Positions 26,087-35,495 are shown, numbered from the stretch's first letter. The stretch: 64,000 nt of DNA from Massilia rhizosphaerae (GCF_016093545.1 NZ_JADKYX010000015.1:27170-91169), one strand, 5' to 3'. Program-made: numbers and translations. The notes: generated by a model not told the origin, from the letters alone.

Positions 26087-27093
26087 CGGCAGCGAGCAAT
26101 AAAGGCACGGTCCTCGTCACCGGCGCCGCCGGCTTCATCGGCAGCGCGGTGGCGGTGCGCCTGACCGCCATGGGGTACACCGTTGTCGGCTGCGACAATT
26201 TCAACGATTACTACGACCCGGCGCTCAAGCACCACCGCGTCGAAGCTTTGTTGAAGCCGGCCGGCGTGCCGTGCGAGACCGTCGAGCTGAGCGACGGCGA
26301 GCAGGTGGCCGCGCTGTTCGACCGTGTCAAGCCGGCGCTCGTCGTGCACCTGGCCGCCCAGGCCGGCGTACGCTATTCGCTGAAGAACCCGGCCGCCTAC
26401 GTGCAGGCGAACCTCGTCGCGTTCGGCCACATGCTGGAAGCCTGCCGCAACCACAAGGTGGAACACCTGCTGTATGCCAGCAGCAGCAGTGTCTACGGCG
26501 CCAACGCCAAGACGCCGTTCAGCGAGGACGACGTGACGGACGCGCCGGTGTCGCTGTACGCCGCGACGAAGAAGTCGAACGAGCTGATGGCCCATTCGTA
26601 CAGCCACCTGTACGGCATCCCGACGACCGGCCTGCGCTTCTTCACGGTGTACGGACCGTGGGGCCGGCCGGACATGGCGTATTTCAGCTTCGCGCGCAAG
26701 ATGCTCGCGGGCGAGCCGATCCCCGTGTTCGCCGAGGGCAAGCTGTACCGCGACTTCACCTATATCGACGACATCGTCGAAGGTGTCGTGCGGTTGCTGT
26801 TCAAGCCGACCACGCCGGAAGGAAAGCCGCCGCACGCCATCTTCAACATCGGCAACCAGACGCCGGTGCAGGTGCTGGATTTCATCCGTACGCTGGAGGG
26901 CGCGTTCGACGTCAAGGCGCAGCTGGATTTCCAGCCGATGCAGCCGGGCGACGTGCCGGCCACGCATGCCGATACGAGCAAGCTGCAGGCCTGGGTGGGT
27001 TACAAGCCCACGACGTCACTGGAGGCGGGCTTGCGTGAATTTGCGCAGTGGTATAATCGGGCGATACGTGAAAATGTTTCCTACCTGAAATGA
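26083..27093 (+). CDS. UDP-glucuronate 4-epimerase-type SDR enzyme
   Basis: The 336-residue extended short-chain dehydrogenase has the NAD loop TGAAGFIG (13-20), SSSSVYG and the catalytic Tyr159-x3-Lys163 in YAATKKS. The segments NFNDYYDP and RFFTVYGPWGRPDMA are typical of UDP-glucuronate 4-epimerases (CapI/LspL type), which make UDP-galacturonate for capsule or LPS. Its start overlaps the ugd stop as ATGA, so substrate supply and use are coupled. Related 4,6-dehydratases are less likely given the motifs. Confidence 0.9.
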   Translation: MTAASNKGTVLVTGAAGFIGSAVAVRLTAMGYTVVGCDNFNDYYDPALKHHRVEALLKPAGVPCETVELSDGEQVAALFDRVKPALVVHLAAQAGVRYSLKNPAAYVQANLVAFGHMLEACRNHKVEHLLYASSSSVYGANAKTPFSEDDVTDAPVSLYAATKKSNELMAHSYSHLYGIPTTGLRFFTVYGPWGRPDMAYFSFARKMLAGEPIPVFAEGKLYRDFTYIDDIVEGVVRLLFKPTTPEGKPPHAIFNIGNQTPVQVLDFIRTLEGAFDVKAQLDFQPMQPGDVPATHADTSKLQAWVGYKPTTSLEAGLREFAQWYNRAIRENVSYLK

Positions 27094-28142
27094 AAAAAGT
27101 CCTCATCCTCGGCGTCAATGGTTTTATCGGCCACCATCTCTCCAAACGCATCCTGGAGACGACCGATTGGGAAGTGTATGGCATGGACATGAGCTCCGAT
27201 CGGATCCAGGATCTGCTCGCTAATCCAGTAACTAAGCCGCGCATGCACTTCTTCGAAGGCGACATCACCATCAACAAGGAGTGGGTCGAATACCACGTCA
27301 AGAAGTGCGACGTGATCCTCCCGCTGGTGGCGATCGCGACGCCGTCGACCTATGTGAAGGAGCCGCTGCGCGTCTTCGAACTGGACTTCGAGGCGAACCT
27401 GCCGATCGTCCGTTCGGCCGCCAAGTACAAGAAGCACCTGATCTTCCCGTCGACGTCGGAAGTCTACGGCATGAGCCACGACGCCGAATTCGACCCGGAG
27501 AACTCGGAACTGGTCTACGGTCCGATCAACAAGCCGCGCTGGATCTACGCCTGCGCCAAGCAGCTGATGGACCGCGTGATCTGGGGCTACGGCATGGAAG
27601 GCCTGAACTTCACGCTGTTCCGTCCGTTCAACTGGATCGGCGCCGGCCTGGATTCGATCCACACGCCGAAAGAGGGTTCCTCGCGCGTGCTGACCCAGTT
27701 CCTGGGCCACATCGTGCGCGGCGAACCGATCCAGCTGGTCGACGGCGGCCAGCAGAAGCGTTCGTTCACCTATGTCGACGACGGCATCTCGGCGCTCATG
27801 AAGATCATCGAGAACAAGGACGGCCGTGCCACCGGCAAGATCTTCAACGTCGGCAACCCGACCAATAACTACTCGATCCGCGAACTGGCCGGCATGATGC
27901 TGGACCTGGCCGCCGAGTATCCGGAATACCGCGACACGGCCAAGCGGGTGAAACTGGTCGAAACGAGCTCGGGCGCCTACTACGGCACCGGCTACCAGGA
28001 CGTGCAGAACCGCGTGCCGAAGATCGAGAACACGGTCTCGGAACTGGGCTGGAAGCCGGAAGTCTCGATGCGCGACGCCCTCGTCAAGATCTTCGATTCG
28101 TACAAGGACAAGCTGGGCGACGCGGAGCAGCTCAATACCTGA
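27090..28142 (+). CDS. ArnA dehydrogenase-like UDP-glucuronate decarboxylase
   Basis: The 350-residue product resembles the C-terminal half of ArnA without the formyltransferase half. It has GVNGFIGHHL at the N-terminus, STSEVYGM carrying the equivalent of the catalytic ArnA Glu434, RWIYACAKQLMDRVIWGYG with the Tyr-Lys pair, and QKRSFTYVDDG with the equivalent of Arg619. This favours oxidative decarboxylation of UDP-glucuronate to UDP-4-keto-pentose, the route to aminoarabinose on lipid A. No other arn gene is in the window, so a UDP-xylose-type product is the alternative. It overlaps the epimerase gene as ATGA. Confidence 0.82.
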   Translation: MKKVLILGVNGFIGHHLSKRILETTDWEVYGMDMSSDRIQDLLANPVTKPRMHFFEGDITINKEWVEYHVKKCDVILPLVAIATPSTYVKEPLRVFELDFEANLPIVRSAAKYKKHLIFPSTSEVYGMSHDAEFDPENSELVYGPINKPRWIYACAKQLMDRVIWGYGMEGLNFTLFRPFNWIGAGLDSIHTPKEGSSRVLTQFLGHIVRGEPIQLVDGGQQKRSFTYVDDGISALMKIIENKDGRATGKIFNVGNPTNNYSIRELAGMMLDLAAEYPEYRDTAKRVKLVETSSGAYYGTGYQDVQNRVPKIENTVSELGWKPEVSMRDALVKIFDSYKDKLGDAEQLNT

Positions 28143-28161
28143 TCCGGTGCGCTGTCCATGT

Positions 28162-28197
28162 AAAGACAAAGGCTGCTTCGGCAGCCTTTGTCTTTTG
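28162..28197 (+). terminator. Rho-independent terminator of the ugd operon
   Basis: AAAGACAAAGGCTGC (28162-28176) pairs perfectly with GCAGCCTTTGTCTTT (28181-28195) around a TTCG tetraloop. It lies 19 bp after the last stop of the operon. The A-rich foot makes it usable in both directions. Confidence 0.92.
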
Positions 28198-28357
28198 CGC
28201 TGTCCGGGATGCGTCCATACAAACTCCCGGTTCCTGTAAATCCGTGTATCCCCCAACAAACAGCGCGTAAGCATTTGTAAAGTGCCCGGACAGGGTGGGG
28301 AGAGGGGCATATAGTTCTCATCAGTTTTTCTCTCTCTCCACTCTTGAAGTGGTCTTT

Positions 28358-28387
28358 GCCCACGGTTCCCCCACCGTGGGCTTTTTT
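28358..28387 (+). terminator. Terminator-like hairpin just before the Spy/CpxP-like gene (possible attenuator)
   Basis: GCCCACGGT (28358-28366) pairs with ACCGTGGGC (28373-28381) and is followed by six T residues. Only 17 bases separate the T-run from the start codon at 28405, and the ribosome binding site lies in between. A strong terminator already closes the upstream operon at 28162, so this one may be a conditional leader terminator. A 4-codon ATG frame (28388-28402) also sits between them. Confidence 0.7.
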
Positions 28388-28404
28388 ATGCCTGGAGCTT
28401 GAAG

Positions 28405-28974
28405 ATGACCCCGTCCCGGTTTGCCCGTGTCCTCCTGTGCGCGTTCGCCATCGGCAGCGCCGCCCCGTCGTTCGCCGTTCCCTTGATGGACTTGCGGGTC
28501 GACGACTTGCTGTTCATGTCCGCCGACGTCAAGAAATCCCTGAACCTCACGCCCAACCAGCAGACGCTGTGGAACCAGATGGAAGGCCGCTCGCGCTCCA
28601 TCCTGCGCGAGCGCCTGCGCCGCCGCGAGGCGCTGCAGGAACAGGCCAAGGCGCTGCTGGCCAAACCGGACGTCGAATTGCGCGACCTGAACCGGGCCGT
28701 CGAGGCGGAAAGCGCGGCGACGAACGCCGAGGACAAGCAATTGCGCGAAGCGTGGCTGGAAGTGAACGACGCGCTCGACGACAAGCAGCGGGTCCAGGTG
28801 GCGACCTTCGTCGGCGAACAATTGATGCGCGTGGTGCCGGACGGGCATCCGGGCGGCGAGCGCGGCGGGGAACGTGGTGGCGAACGCGGCAACAGACGCA
28901 TGGGCGGCCACGGCCGCGGCGGCATGGGCGGCATGGGCGGACCCGGCGGCGCGTCGATCAATTTCGGCGGCTGA
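28405..28974 (+). CDS. Spy/CpxP-like periplasmic LTxxQ protein
   Basis: The 189-residue product has a signal peptide (cleavage likely after PSFA), then a charged helical region with LNLTPNQQTLWNQME, an LTxxQ-type motif found in Spy/CpxP chaperones and related metal-resistance proteins. The C-terminal 45 residues are Gly/Arg/Met-rich, with a GERG triplet repeat and HGRGGMGGMGG, and are probably unstructured. The start ATG 28405 has GGAG eight bases before it; TTG 28399 is an alternative. The role may be envelope stress or metal response, which fits a regulated leader, but this is inferred. Confidence 0.7.
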   Translation: MTPSRFARVLLCAFAIGSAAPSFAVPLMDLRVDDLLFMSADVKKSLNLTPNQQTLWNQMEGRSRSILRERLRRREALQEQAKALLAKPDVELRDLNRAVEAESAATNAEDKQLREAWLEVNDALDDKQRVQVATFVGEQLMRVVPDGHPGGERGGERGGERGNRRMGGHGRGGMGGMGGPGGASINFGG

Positions 28975-29229
28975 ACGGCCCGGGCATGCATACCATGTAT
29001 CGTTAAGTAAAAAACGCCCTAAACCTGCATCCTGGCCATTCTTCCCCGCTAGAATTGGTTTGATCCAGGCAGCAATGCAGCTGCTGCCGCCTTCTTCAGT
29101 TACCAACTTCTTCACGCGCTGCGACACAAGATGTCGCAGATGCCCAACCGGCCCGGATTCGGCAAGCCGGGCCGTGTTACATTCGCCGATGGCCACAAGC
29201 CGCTTTTACCCGCATCACCAAGGACTTCC

Positions 29230-31263
29230 GTGAAACGAAACCTTCTCAGCACCCTGACCCTGTCCATGCTGGCCGCCTGCGCATCCGCGGGCGCCGCGAC
29301 GACGGACCGTTCCGGCATCGACACGCAATACATCGACCCGAACGTGCGCGCGCAGGACGATTTCTTCGCTTACCTGAACGGCAAATGGCTGAAGGCGACC
29401 GAGATTCCCGCGGACCGGTCGAGCTGGGGCACTTTCATGAAGCTGCGCGAGGACACGCAGCCGCAACTCCTCGGCATCATTGACGCCGTCCGGCAGGACC
29501 CGCACAAGAAGCCGGGCACCGACGCGCAGAAGATCGCCGACTTGTACGCCAGCTTCATGGACGAGCACAGGCTCGAGACGCTGGGCTACAAGCCGCTGAC
29601 CGGCGAGCTTGCCCGCATCCGCACGCTGAAGGACAAGAAGGGCGTGCCGGACCTGATCGCGCACCTGGCCAGGATCGGCGTCGCCACCCCGTACGGCATC
29701 GGCGTGGCGCAGGACGCCAAGGCGTCGACGAAGTACGCCGCCTACGTCCGCCAGGGTGGCCTCGGCATGCCGGACCGCGACTACTACCTGAAGCTCGATG
29801 ACGCCAGGATGGCGGCCACCAGGGCGAAGTACGAGCGGCACGTGGCTAACATCCTTGCGCTGGCCGGCGACAAGGACGCGCAAGCGAAGGCGCAAGCCAT
29901 CGTCGCGTTCGAGACCGCGCTGGCCAAGGCGCAGTGGACGAAGGTCGAACTGCGCGACCCGAACAAGAGCTACAACAAGATGGACGTGGCCCAGTTGACC
30001 GCGCTGACGCCGGGCTACGACTGGAAGACGGCGCTGGGCGCCGCCGGCGTGGGCAACAAGGTCGGCTACGTGATCGTCGGCCAGCCGAGCTATCTGCAAG
30101 CGTTCGACAAGGTCCTCGCGGACACCGACCTTGAAACCGTCAAGGCCTATTTCCAGTGGCAGCTGCTGCACGAGTACGCGCCCTACCTGTCGCAGGCCTT
30201 CGTCGACGAAGATTTCGACTTCTACGGCAGGACGCTGACCGGCGTGGACGTCAACCGTCCGCGCTGGAAGCGCGGCGTGGCCGTCGTCGAAGGGGCGCTG
30301 GGCGAGGCGCTGGGCCGCGAATACGTGGCCAAGTACTTCCCGCCGGAGCGCAAGGCGCGCATGGAGGAACTGGTCAAGAACGTGCTGGCCGCCTACCGCG
30401 AATCGATCGACCACCTCGACTGGATGGGGCCCGACACCAGGAAGGAAGCCCAGGCCAAGCTGGCCAAGTTCACGCCCAAGATCGGCTACCCGAACAAGTG
30501 GCGCGATTATGCGCGCCTGGCGATCAAGCAGGACGACCTGGTCGGCAATGTCGAACGCGCCGCGATCTTTGCCTACAACCGCAACGTCGACAAGCTGGGC
30601 AAGCCGATCGACCGCGAAGAGTGGGGCATGACGCCGCAGACGGTGAACGCCTACTACAACTCGCGCATGAACGAGATCGTGTTCCCGGCCGCGATCCTGC
30701 AGCCGCCGTTCTTCGACGCGCAAGCCGACGACGCCGTGAACTACGGCGCGATCGGCGCCGTGATCGGCCACGAAATCGGCCACGGCTTCGACGACAAAGG
30801 CAGCCAGTCCGACGGCGACGGCAACCTGCGCAACTGGTGGACCGCCGAGGACCGGGCCCGCTTCAAGGCCAAGACCGACATGCTGGTCAAGCAGTACGAC
30901 GCGTTCGAACCGATCCCGGGCTACCACGTCAACGGCGCCCTCACGCTGGGCGAGAACATCGGCGACAACGCCGGCCTGGCCATCGCCTACAAGGCCTATA
31001 AAATCTCGCTGAAGGGCGAGCAAGCACCCGTGATCGACGGCCTCACCGGCGACCAGCGCTTCTTCATGGGCTTCGGCCAGGTGTGGCGCTCGAAGATGCG
31101 CGAGGCCCAGCAGGTCGTGCAGGTCAAGACCGACCCGCACTCGCCGGGACGGTTCCGCGCCAACGGCACGCTGCGCAACCAGGCCGCCTTCTACGAGGTG
31201 TTCGGCGTCAAGGAAGGCGACAAAATGTACCTGCCGCCGGAGCAGCGCGTCACGATCTGGTAA
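29230..31263 (+). CDS. M13 family metallopeptidase, putative lipoprotein
   Basis: This is a neprilysin/PepO-type zinc endopeptidase of about 677 residues. Motifs in order are NAYYNSRMNEIVFPA (substrate binding), the zinc site HEIGH in VIGHEIGHGFDD, and the third ligand in GENIGDNAG. I start at GTG 29230, with AAGGA upstream, because the longer frame from 29131 would precede the signal peptide. The signal ends in LAAC, a good lipobox with Cys17, so the protein may be anchored to a membrane facing the periplasm or exported. A close paralogue follows 93 bp downstream. Substrates are unknown. Confidence 0.92.
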   Translation: MKRNLLSTLTLSMLAACASAGAATTDRSGIDTQYIDPNVRAQDDFFAYLNGKWLKATEIPADRSSWGTFMKLREDTQPQLLGIIDAVRQDPHKKPGTDAQKIADLYASFMDEHRLETLGYKPLTGELARIRTLKDKKGVPDLIAHLARIGVATPYGIGVAQDAKASTKYAAYVRQGGLGMPDRDYYLKLDDARMAATRAKYERHVANILALAGDKDAQAKAQAIVAFETALAKAQWTKVELRDPNKSYNKMDVAQLTALTPGYDWKTALGAAGVGNKVGYVIVGQPSYLQAFDKVLADTDLETVKAYFQWQLLHEYAPYLSQAFVDEDFDFYGRTLTGVDVNRPRWKRGVAVVEGALGEALGREYVAKYFPPERKARMEELVKNVLAAYRESIDHLDWMGPDTRKEAQAKLAKFTPKIGYPNKWRDYARLAIKQDDLVGNVERAAIFAYNRNVDKLGKPIDREEWGMTPQTVNAYYNSRMNEIVFPAAILQPPFFDAQADDAVNYGAIGAVIGHEIGHGFDDKGSQSDGDGNLRNWWTAEDRARFKAKTDMLVKQYDAFEPIPGYHVNGALTLGENIGDNAGLAIAYKAYKISLKGEQAPVIDGLTGDQRFFMGFGQVWRSKMREAQQVVQVKTDPHSPGRFRANGTLRNQAAFYEVFGVKEGDKMYLPPEQRVTIW

Positions 31264-31356
31264 CAAAAAACCATCGCCATCAGCGATAATCGGGGACGGC
31301 GGTACCACCGCCGGCCCCACCCATCCCACCCATAACAACCCGAGGGAGATGAAGAG

Positions 31357-33423
31357 ATGAAGAAGCACTATCTGTTGAGCGCCTTGACCCTGGCGCTGTT
31401 TGCCAACGCCGGCCATGCGGCGGAAGGCGCCGCCGCCAAGAACACGGCGATCAAGAAGGGCCACACGCTGGCCGCCGGCATCGCCACCGAATACATCGAT
31501 CCGTCCGTGCGCCCGCAGGACGATTTTTATGACTACCTGAACGGCAAGTGGATGAAGACGGTCGAGATCCCGGCCGACAAATCGAGCTGGGGCTCGTTCG
31601 CCAAGCTGCGCGACGACACGCTGCCGCAGCTGCGCGGCATCATCGAGAAATCCGCCGCGGGCAAGCCGGCCAAGGGCACGGACGCCCAGCGCATCGGCGA
31701 TTACTACGCCAGCTTCATGGACGAAGCGAAGCTGGAGCAGCTGGGCATCACGCCGCTCAACGGCGAACTGGCGAAAATCGCCGCGCTGAAGGACAAGTCC
31801 GAGCTGCCCGCGCTGCTGGCGCACCTGGCCAGGATCGGCGTGAACGTGCCGTACGACTTCGGCATCCACCAGGACAACAAGGACTCGACCAAGTACGTCG
31901 CCGACATCTACCAGAGCGGCCTGGGCATGCCCGACCGCGATTATTACCTGAAGGCGGACGACGCCAAGCTGGCCGACGCGAAAGCCAAGTACCTGACCCA
32001 CGTCGAGAAGGTCCTGGCCATGGCCGGCGACAAGAACGCCGGCGCGGACGCGAAAGCCATCGTCGACTTCGAGACGGAGATCGCCAAGGTGCAGTGGACC
32101 AAGGTCGAACTGCGCGATCCGGTCAAGGCCTACAACAAGGTGGCGCTGGCCGACATGGCCAAGGTCGCCCCGGACTACGACTGGAGCAGCTACCTGCAGG
32201 CCACCGGCATCGCCGGCAAGACGACCTATGTGATCGTCAGCCAGCCGACCTACCTGAAGGGCTTCGCCGAGATCTCCAACAAGACCCCGCTGGACACCTG
32301 GAAGGCCTACCTGACGATGCACCTGGTGGACGCCTACGCGAACTACCTGAACAAGGCCTTCGTCGACGAACGCTTCGATTTCTACGGCAAGACCCTGTCG
32401 GGCGTGAAGGAGATGGAACCGCGCTGGAAGCGCGGCGTGGGCGCGATCGAGCGTTCGCAGGGCGAGGCGTTGGGCAAGCTGTACGTCGCCCAGTACTTCC
32501 CGCCGGAGCGCAAGGCGCGCATGGAAGCGCTGGTCAAGAACCTGCTGGCCGCCTACAAGCAGAGCATCGACAAGCTGGATTGGATGTCGCCGGCCACCAA
32601 GAAGGAAGCCCAGGCCAAGCTGGCCAAGTTCACGCCGAAGATCGGCTATCCGAACAAGTGGAAGGATTACTCGGCCCTCGTCGTCAAGCGTGACGACCTG
32701 GTGGGCAACGTGATGCGTTCGCGCGACGTCGAGTACAACCGCGAGCTGAATAAACTCGGCAAGCCGATCGACCGCGAAGAGTGGGGCATGACGCCGCAGA
32801 CCATCAACGCGTACTACAACCCGGAGATGAACGAGATCGTGTTCCCGGCCGCGATCCTGCAGCCGCCGTTCTTCGACGCGAAGGCGGACGACGCGGTCAA
32901 CTACGGCGGCATCGGCGCCGTGATCGGCCACGAAATCAGCCACGGCTTCGACGACCAGGGCGCCCAGTACGACGGCGACGGCAACCTGCGCGACTGGTGG
33001 ACGGCTGAGGACCACAAGAACTTCAAGGCCAAGACGCAGATGCTGGTCAACCAGTACAACCAGTTCGAGCCGCTCCCGGGCTACCACGTGAACGGCGAAC
33101 TGACGCTGGGCGAGAACATCGCCGACAACTCGGGTCTCGCCATCGCCTACAAGGCCTACAAGATCTCCCTGAAGGGCAAGAAGGCCCCCGTGATCGACGG
33201 CCTGACGGGCGAGCAGCGCCTGTACATGGGCTGGGCGCAGGTGTGGCGCATGAAGATGCGCGAGCAGCAGCAGATCGTCCAGGTGAAGGTCGACCCGCAC
33301 TCGCCGGGCCAGTTCCGCGCCAACGGCACGCTGCGCAACCAGCCGGGCTTCTACGACGCCTTCAAGGTCAAGCAGGGCGACAAGATGTACCTGGCGCCGC
33401 AGGACCGCGTGATCATCTGGTAA
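31357..33423 (+). CDS. M13 family metallopeptidase, tandem paralogue
   Basis: The 688-residue product is strongly similar over its whole length to the preceding gene. It has an ordinary signal peptide (cleavage likely after GHA) with no lipobox cysteine, then NAYYNPEMNEIVFPA, the zinc site HEISH and GENIADNSG. The pair therefore differs in localisation signal more than in catalysis. GAGGGAG precedes the ATG. A small GC hairpin lies between the two genes (31298-31312), without a T-tract, so co-transcription remains possible. A terminator follows at 33447. Confidence 0.93.
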   Translation: MKKHYLLSALTLALFANAGHAAEGAAAKNTAIKKGHTLAAGIATEYIDPSVRPQDDFYDYLNGKWMKTVEIPADKSSWGSFAKLRDDTLPQLRGIIEKSAAGKPAKGTDAQRIGDYYASFMDEAKLEQLGITPLNGELAKIAALKDKSELPALLAHLARIGVNVPYDFGIHQDNKDSTKYVADIYQSGLGMPDRDYYLKADDAKLADAKAKYLTHVEKVLAMAGDKNAGADAKAIVDFETEIAKVQWTKVELRDPVKAYNKVALADMAKVAPDYDWSSYLQATGIAGKTTYVIVSQPTYLKGFAEISNKTPLDTWKAYLTMHLVDAYANYLNKAFVDERFDFYGKTLSGVKEMEPRWKRGVGAIERSQGEALGKLYVAQYFPPERKARMEALVKNLLAAYKQSIDKLDWMSPATKKEAQAKLAKFTPKIGYPNKWKDYSALVVKRDDLVGNVMRSRDVEYNRELNKLGKPIDREEWGMTPQTINAYYNPEMNEIVFPAAILQPPFFDAKADDAVNYGGIGAVIGHEISHGFDDQGAQYDGDGNLRDWWTAEDHKNFKAKTQMLVNQYNQFEPLPGYHVNGELTLGENIADNSGLAIAYKAYKISLKGKKAPVIDGLTGEQRLYMGWAQVWRMKMREQQQIVQVKVDPHSPGQFRANGTLRNQPGFYDAFKVKQGDKMYLAPQDRVIIW

Positions 33424-33446
33424 GCGCCGGGTCGTCAACAAAAAAA

Positions 33447-33471
33447 GGCCGCGAAATTCGCGGCCTTTTTT
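33447..33471. terminator. Bidirectional terminator
   Basis: GGCCGCG (33447-33453) pairs with CGCGGCC (33459-33465), with six A residues before and six T residues after. It separates the convergent M13 peptidase and beta-helix genes and should work for both. Confidence 0.9.
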
Positions 33472-33505
33472 GTCGGCGCCGTCGGACGGCGCCGGGGCGG
33501 GGCGA

Positions 33506-34939
33506 TTACTGCGTCACGCTCGAGTACCAGCACGACTTCACGTAGCCGTGCGCCGGATCGCCGAACGTGGCGTTGTTGCAGGCGACCGGACCGGTCAGCA
33601 CTTTCGACGTGTAGACCGTGCTGGTGCCGTAGCGGACTTCGCGCTTGCCGCTGTACGAGCAGGTGCCGTTTTCTTTCGCGCACAGCGTCCACGTCGGCGT
33701 CGTGGTCGTGGTGGTCGTGGTCGCCGTCGTGGCCGCTTCGTACGCGCCGATGTCGAGCAGGCCGACCACCGGACGCGCATCGCCCGAAGCGACGGACTTG
33801 TATTGCGCGACCGGCGTCAGGGACACGCCCGCGGCCGACGTGCCCGGCGTGGACGCGGTATTGATCATCAGCGAACCGGTCGGATGCAGGTCGTACGCGG
33901 CGCGGTTGACGAAGCTCGGCGCGGCGGCGCGATAGTTGGTCTTGTCGATGGTCGTCGACTGGGTGCTGAACGTGCCCACGCCGCCGAAGATATTGTTCTG
34001 GGCGAGGGCCGCGGTCGGCACCTTGCCGCTGACGAACAGGAACGTACCGCCGCTGCCCATATCGTTCAGGAACGTGTTGTTGACGACGTACAGGTTGCTG
34101 CCGGTGTTGGTCGCGCCTTCTTCGCCGTAGGCCAGCATGGTGGAGTTCGAATTCGACGCCGGCTGCTGGATGACGTTGCCGATCACGTAGGACATGCCGG
34201 CGTTCGGCAGGTCGATCTCGAACGACGGCTTGCCGGCGGCGGTGCTGCCCGTTTCGCCCGGGTTCAGGCTCGAGAAGCGGCTGTACGCGATCATATTGGT
34301 GTTCGCGCGCGATTTCAGGTTGTGGCCGACGTTGGCGTCGTGCGAGAAGCTGTAGCGGAACGTCAGGCTTTTCACGTGGCCGATGTACAGGTTGTGCGAC
34401 TGGCCGTCGCCGGCGCCGTTGTGGCCGAACTCGCTGTACTCGATCAGGATGTCGCTGTTCGTGTTGGCATTGGCCAGGATACCGTTCTGGTTATCGTGGA
34501 TGAACGCGTTACGCAGCGTGAAATTGGTGGCTTCGAGGCGGAAGGCTGCGCCGTTCGCGTCGGGCACCTTCGCGCCAACCATTTCGACGTTGTCGACCGT
34601 CAGGTTGTTGCCGTCGACGACCCACGTGCCCTTGCCGCCGGCGTTCTTGCCCGCAGCGTCGATTTTCGGACGGCCGTTGACGCCGCGGATGGTGAGATTG
34701 TTGCGGTTGATGTAGCAGACGTCGCCGCTGTAGGTGGTGTTACCGGTGATTTCGATGACGTCGCCATCGTGGGCGGCAGCGATGGCCGCGCACGGTTTTG
34801 CATAGGTCTTGCCCGGACCGACCGACAGCGTGGCTGCGGAAGCCGTCGCCGCACCTGCGAATGCCAGCAGAACGGTAGCGGTCAGACGCGATGCGGAAAA
34901 TTGGGTGTTGCGCGATGCGATTTGACGCAGTTGTTGCAT
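33506..34939 (-). CDS. Secreted parallel beta-helix protein A with one C-terminal Cys module
   Basis: The 477-residue product has a signal peptide ending in ATASA. A right-handed beta-helix of about 350 residues follows, visible as short turns such as NNLTIRG, NNLTVDNVEM, NFTLRNAFIHDN and SDILIEYSEFGHN. The helix is followed by a Thr-rich linker and one module of about 55 residues (WTLCAKENGTCSYSG...VRYG...VACNNATFGDP...SCWYS) with four Cys. Beta-helix proteins of this kind include polysaccharide lyases and surface proteins, but no catalytic set is identifiable. Two paralogues lie upstream. Transcription probably starts near the TGTAAC repeat at 35022. Confidence 0.82.
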   Translation of the reverse strand: MQQLRQIASRNTQFSASRLTATVLLAFAGAATASAATLSVGPGKTYAKPCAAIAAAHDGDVIEITGNTTYSGDVCYINRNNLTIRGVNGRPKIDAAGKNAGGKGTWVVDGNNLTVDNVEMVGAKVPDANGAAFRLEATNFTLRNAFIHDNQNGILANANTNSDILIEYSEFGHNGAGDGQSHNLYIGHVKSLTFRYSFSHDANVGHNLKSRANTNMIAYSRFSSLNPGETGSTAAGKPSFEIDLPNAGMSYVIGNVIQQPASNSNSTMLAYGEEGATNTGSNLYVVNNTFLNDMGSGGTFLFVSGKVPTAALAQNNIFGGVGTFSTQSTTIDKTNYRAAAPSFVNRAAYDLHPTGSLMINTASTPGTSAAGVSLTPVAQYKSVASGDARPVVGLLDIGAYEAATTATTTTTTTTPTWTLCAKENGTCSYSGKREVRYGTSTVYTSKVLTGPVACNNATFGDPAHGYVKSCWYSSVTQ

Positions 34940-35021
34940 GTCGATGTCCTCGTAAGCAAGTTCTTGTCAGCAGTTGTTCCTGCTGGAAAGTTGCAGAATA
35001 CGAGTTTTGAGATCGACGCTT

Positions 35022-35037
35022 TGTAACGAAGTGTAAC
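35022..35037 (-). promoter_or_regulatory. TGTAAC direct repeat, candidate operator of beta-helix gene A
   Basis: TGTAAC-GAAG-TGTAAC (plus-strand reading) is a 10-bp-period direct repeat. Read on the coding (minus) strand it is GTTACA twice, followed exactly 21 bases later by TATTCT, a plausible -10 box. The same arrangement precedes beta-helix gene B. Direct repeats of this size are typical of OmpR/PhoB-family regulators. Confidence 0.6.
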
Positions 35038-35039
35038 CG

Positions 35040-35465
35040 AAAATAACTAAAGAGCAATCCTGAAAAGAGGCTAATGAATGTTCCTTTTAGCGTTATTTAG
35101 TAGAGCTAAAGAACATTTACTGGTCAGTCTTTCTAGCCATGGCGGCAAGAAAAAACAGTCCAGATCCTTACTTTCCCTATGGAATGTAATTTCCGGTGGC
35201 AAATTTACCGACAGAGCCAGACTGACAATATGCATATCTGTTCGGTAAGTGCCGAGATCCCGGTCATTGTCGAAATGACTTCGAAAATAATTTTCGAAAT
35301 CAAGCCGATGTTGCGTGAACGCCGCATTTTATTTGTGAAAAAGGAGTGATGGCGTTCAACATCTGCCGTGAATTTACAGAAAAAGTTCAGGCATGGAAAC
35401 TATTTTCGGAAAAAGCGTTGTTTTCGCGGTAATTGCAGGCAGCTAAGCCGTATTTCGGACGCCGC
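35040..35465. other. Intergenic region without a recognised gene
   Basis: This stretch between beta-helix genes A and B is AT-rich compared with its flanks and carries no frame with normal codon bias. It should contain the far-upstream regulatory region of gene A. I see no further repeat or RNA feature in it. Confidence 0.5.
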
Positions 35466-35495
35466 AAAAAGAAAAACGCGGCACGAGGCCGCGTT
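35466..35495 (-). terminator. Terminator of beta-helix gene B
   Basis: On the minus strand AACGCGGC and GCCGCGTT (35475-35482 and 35488-35495) form an 8-bp stem with a 5-base loop, followed by a T-rich run. It is 32 bp downstream of the stop of beta-helix gene B. Confidence 0.85.

Noticed and set aside
29215..33441. A 1408-codon minus-strand frame over the two M13 genes
   Set aside because: It is a shadow of two paralogues with strong motifs on the plus strand. The product has no recognisable domain and is rich in Arg, Val and His.
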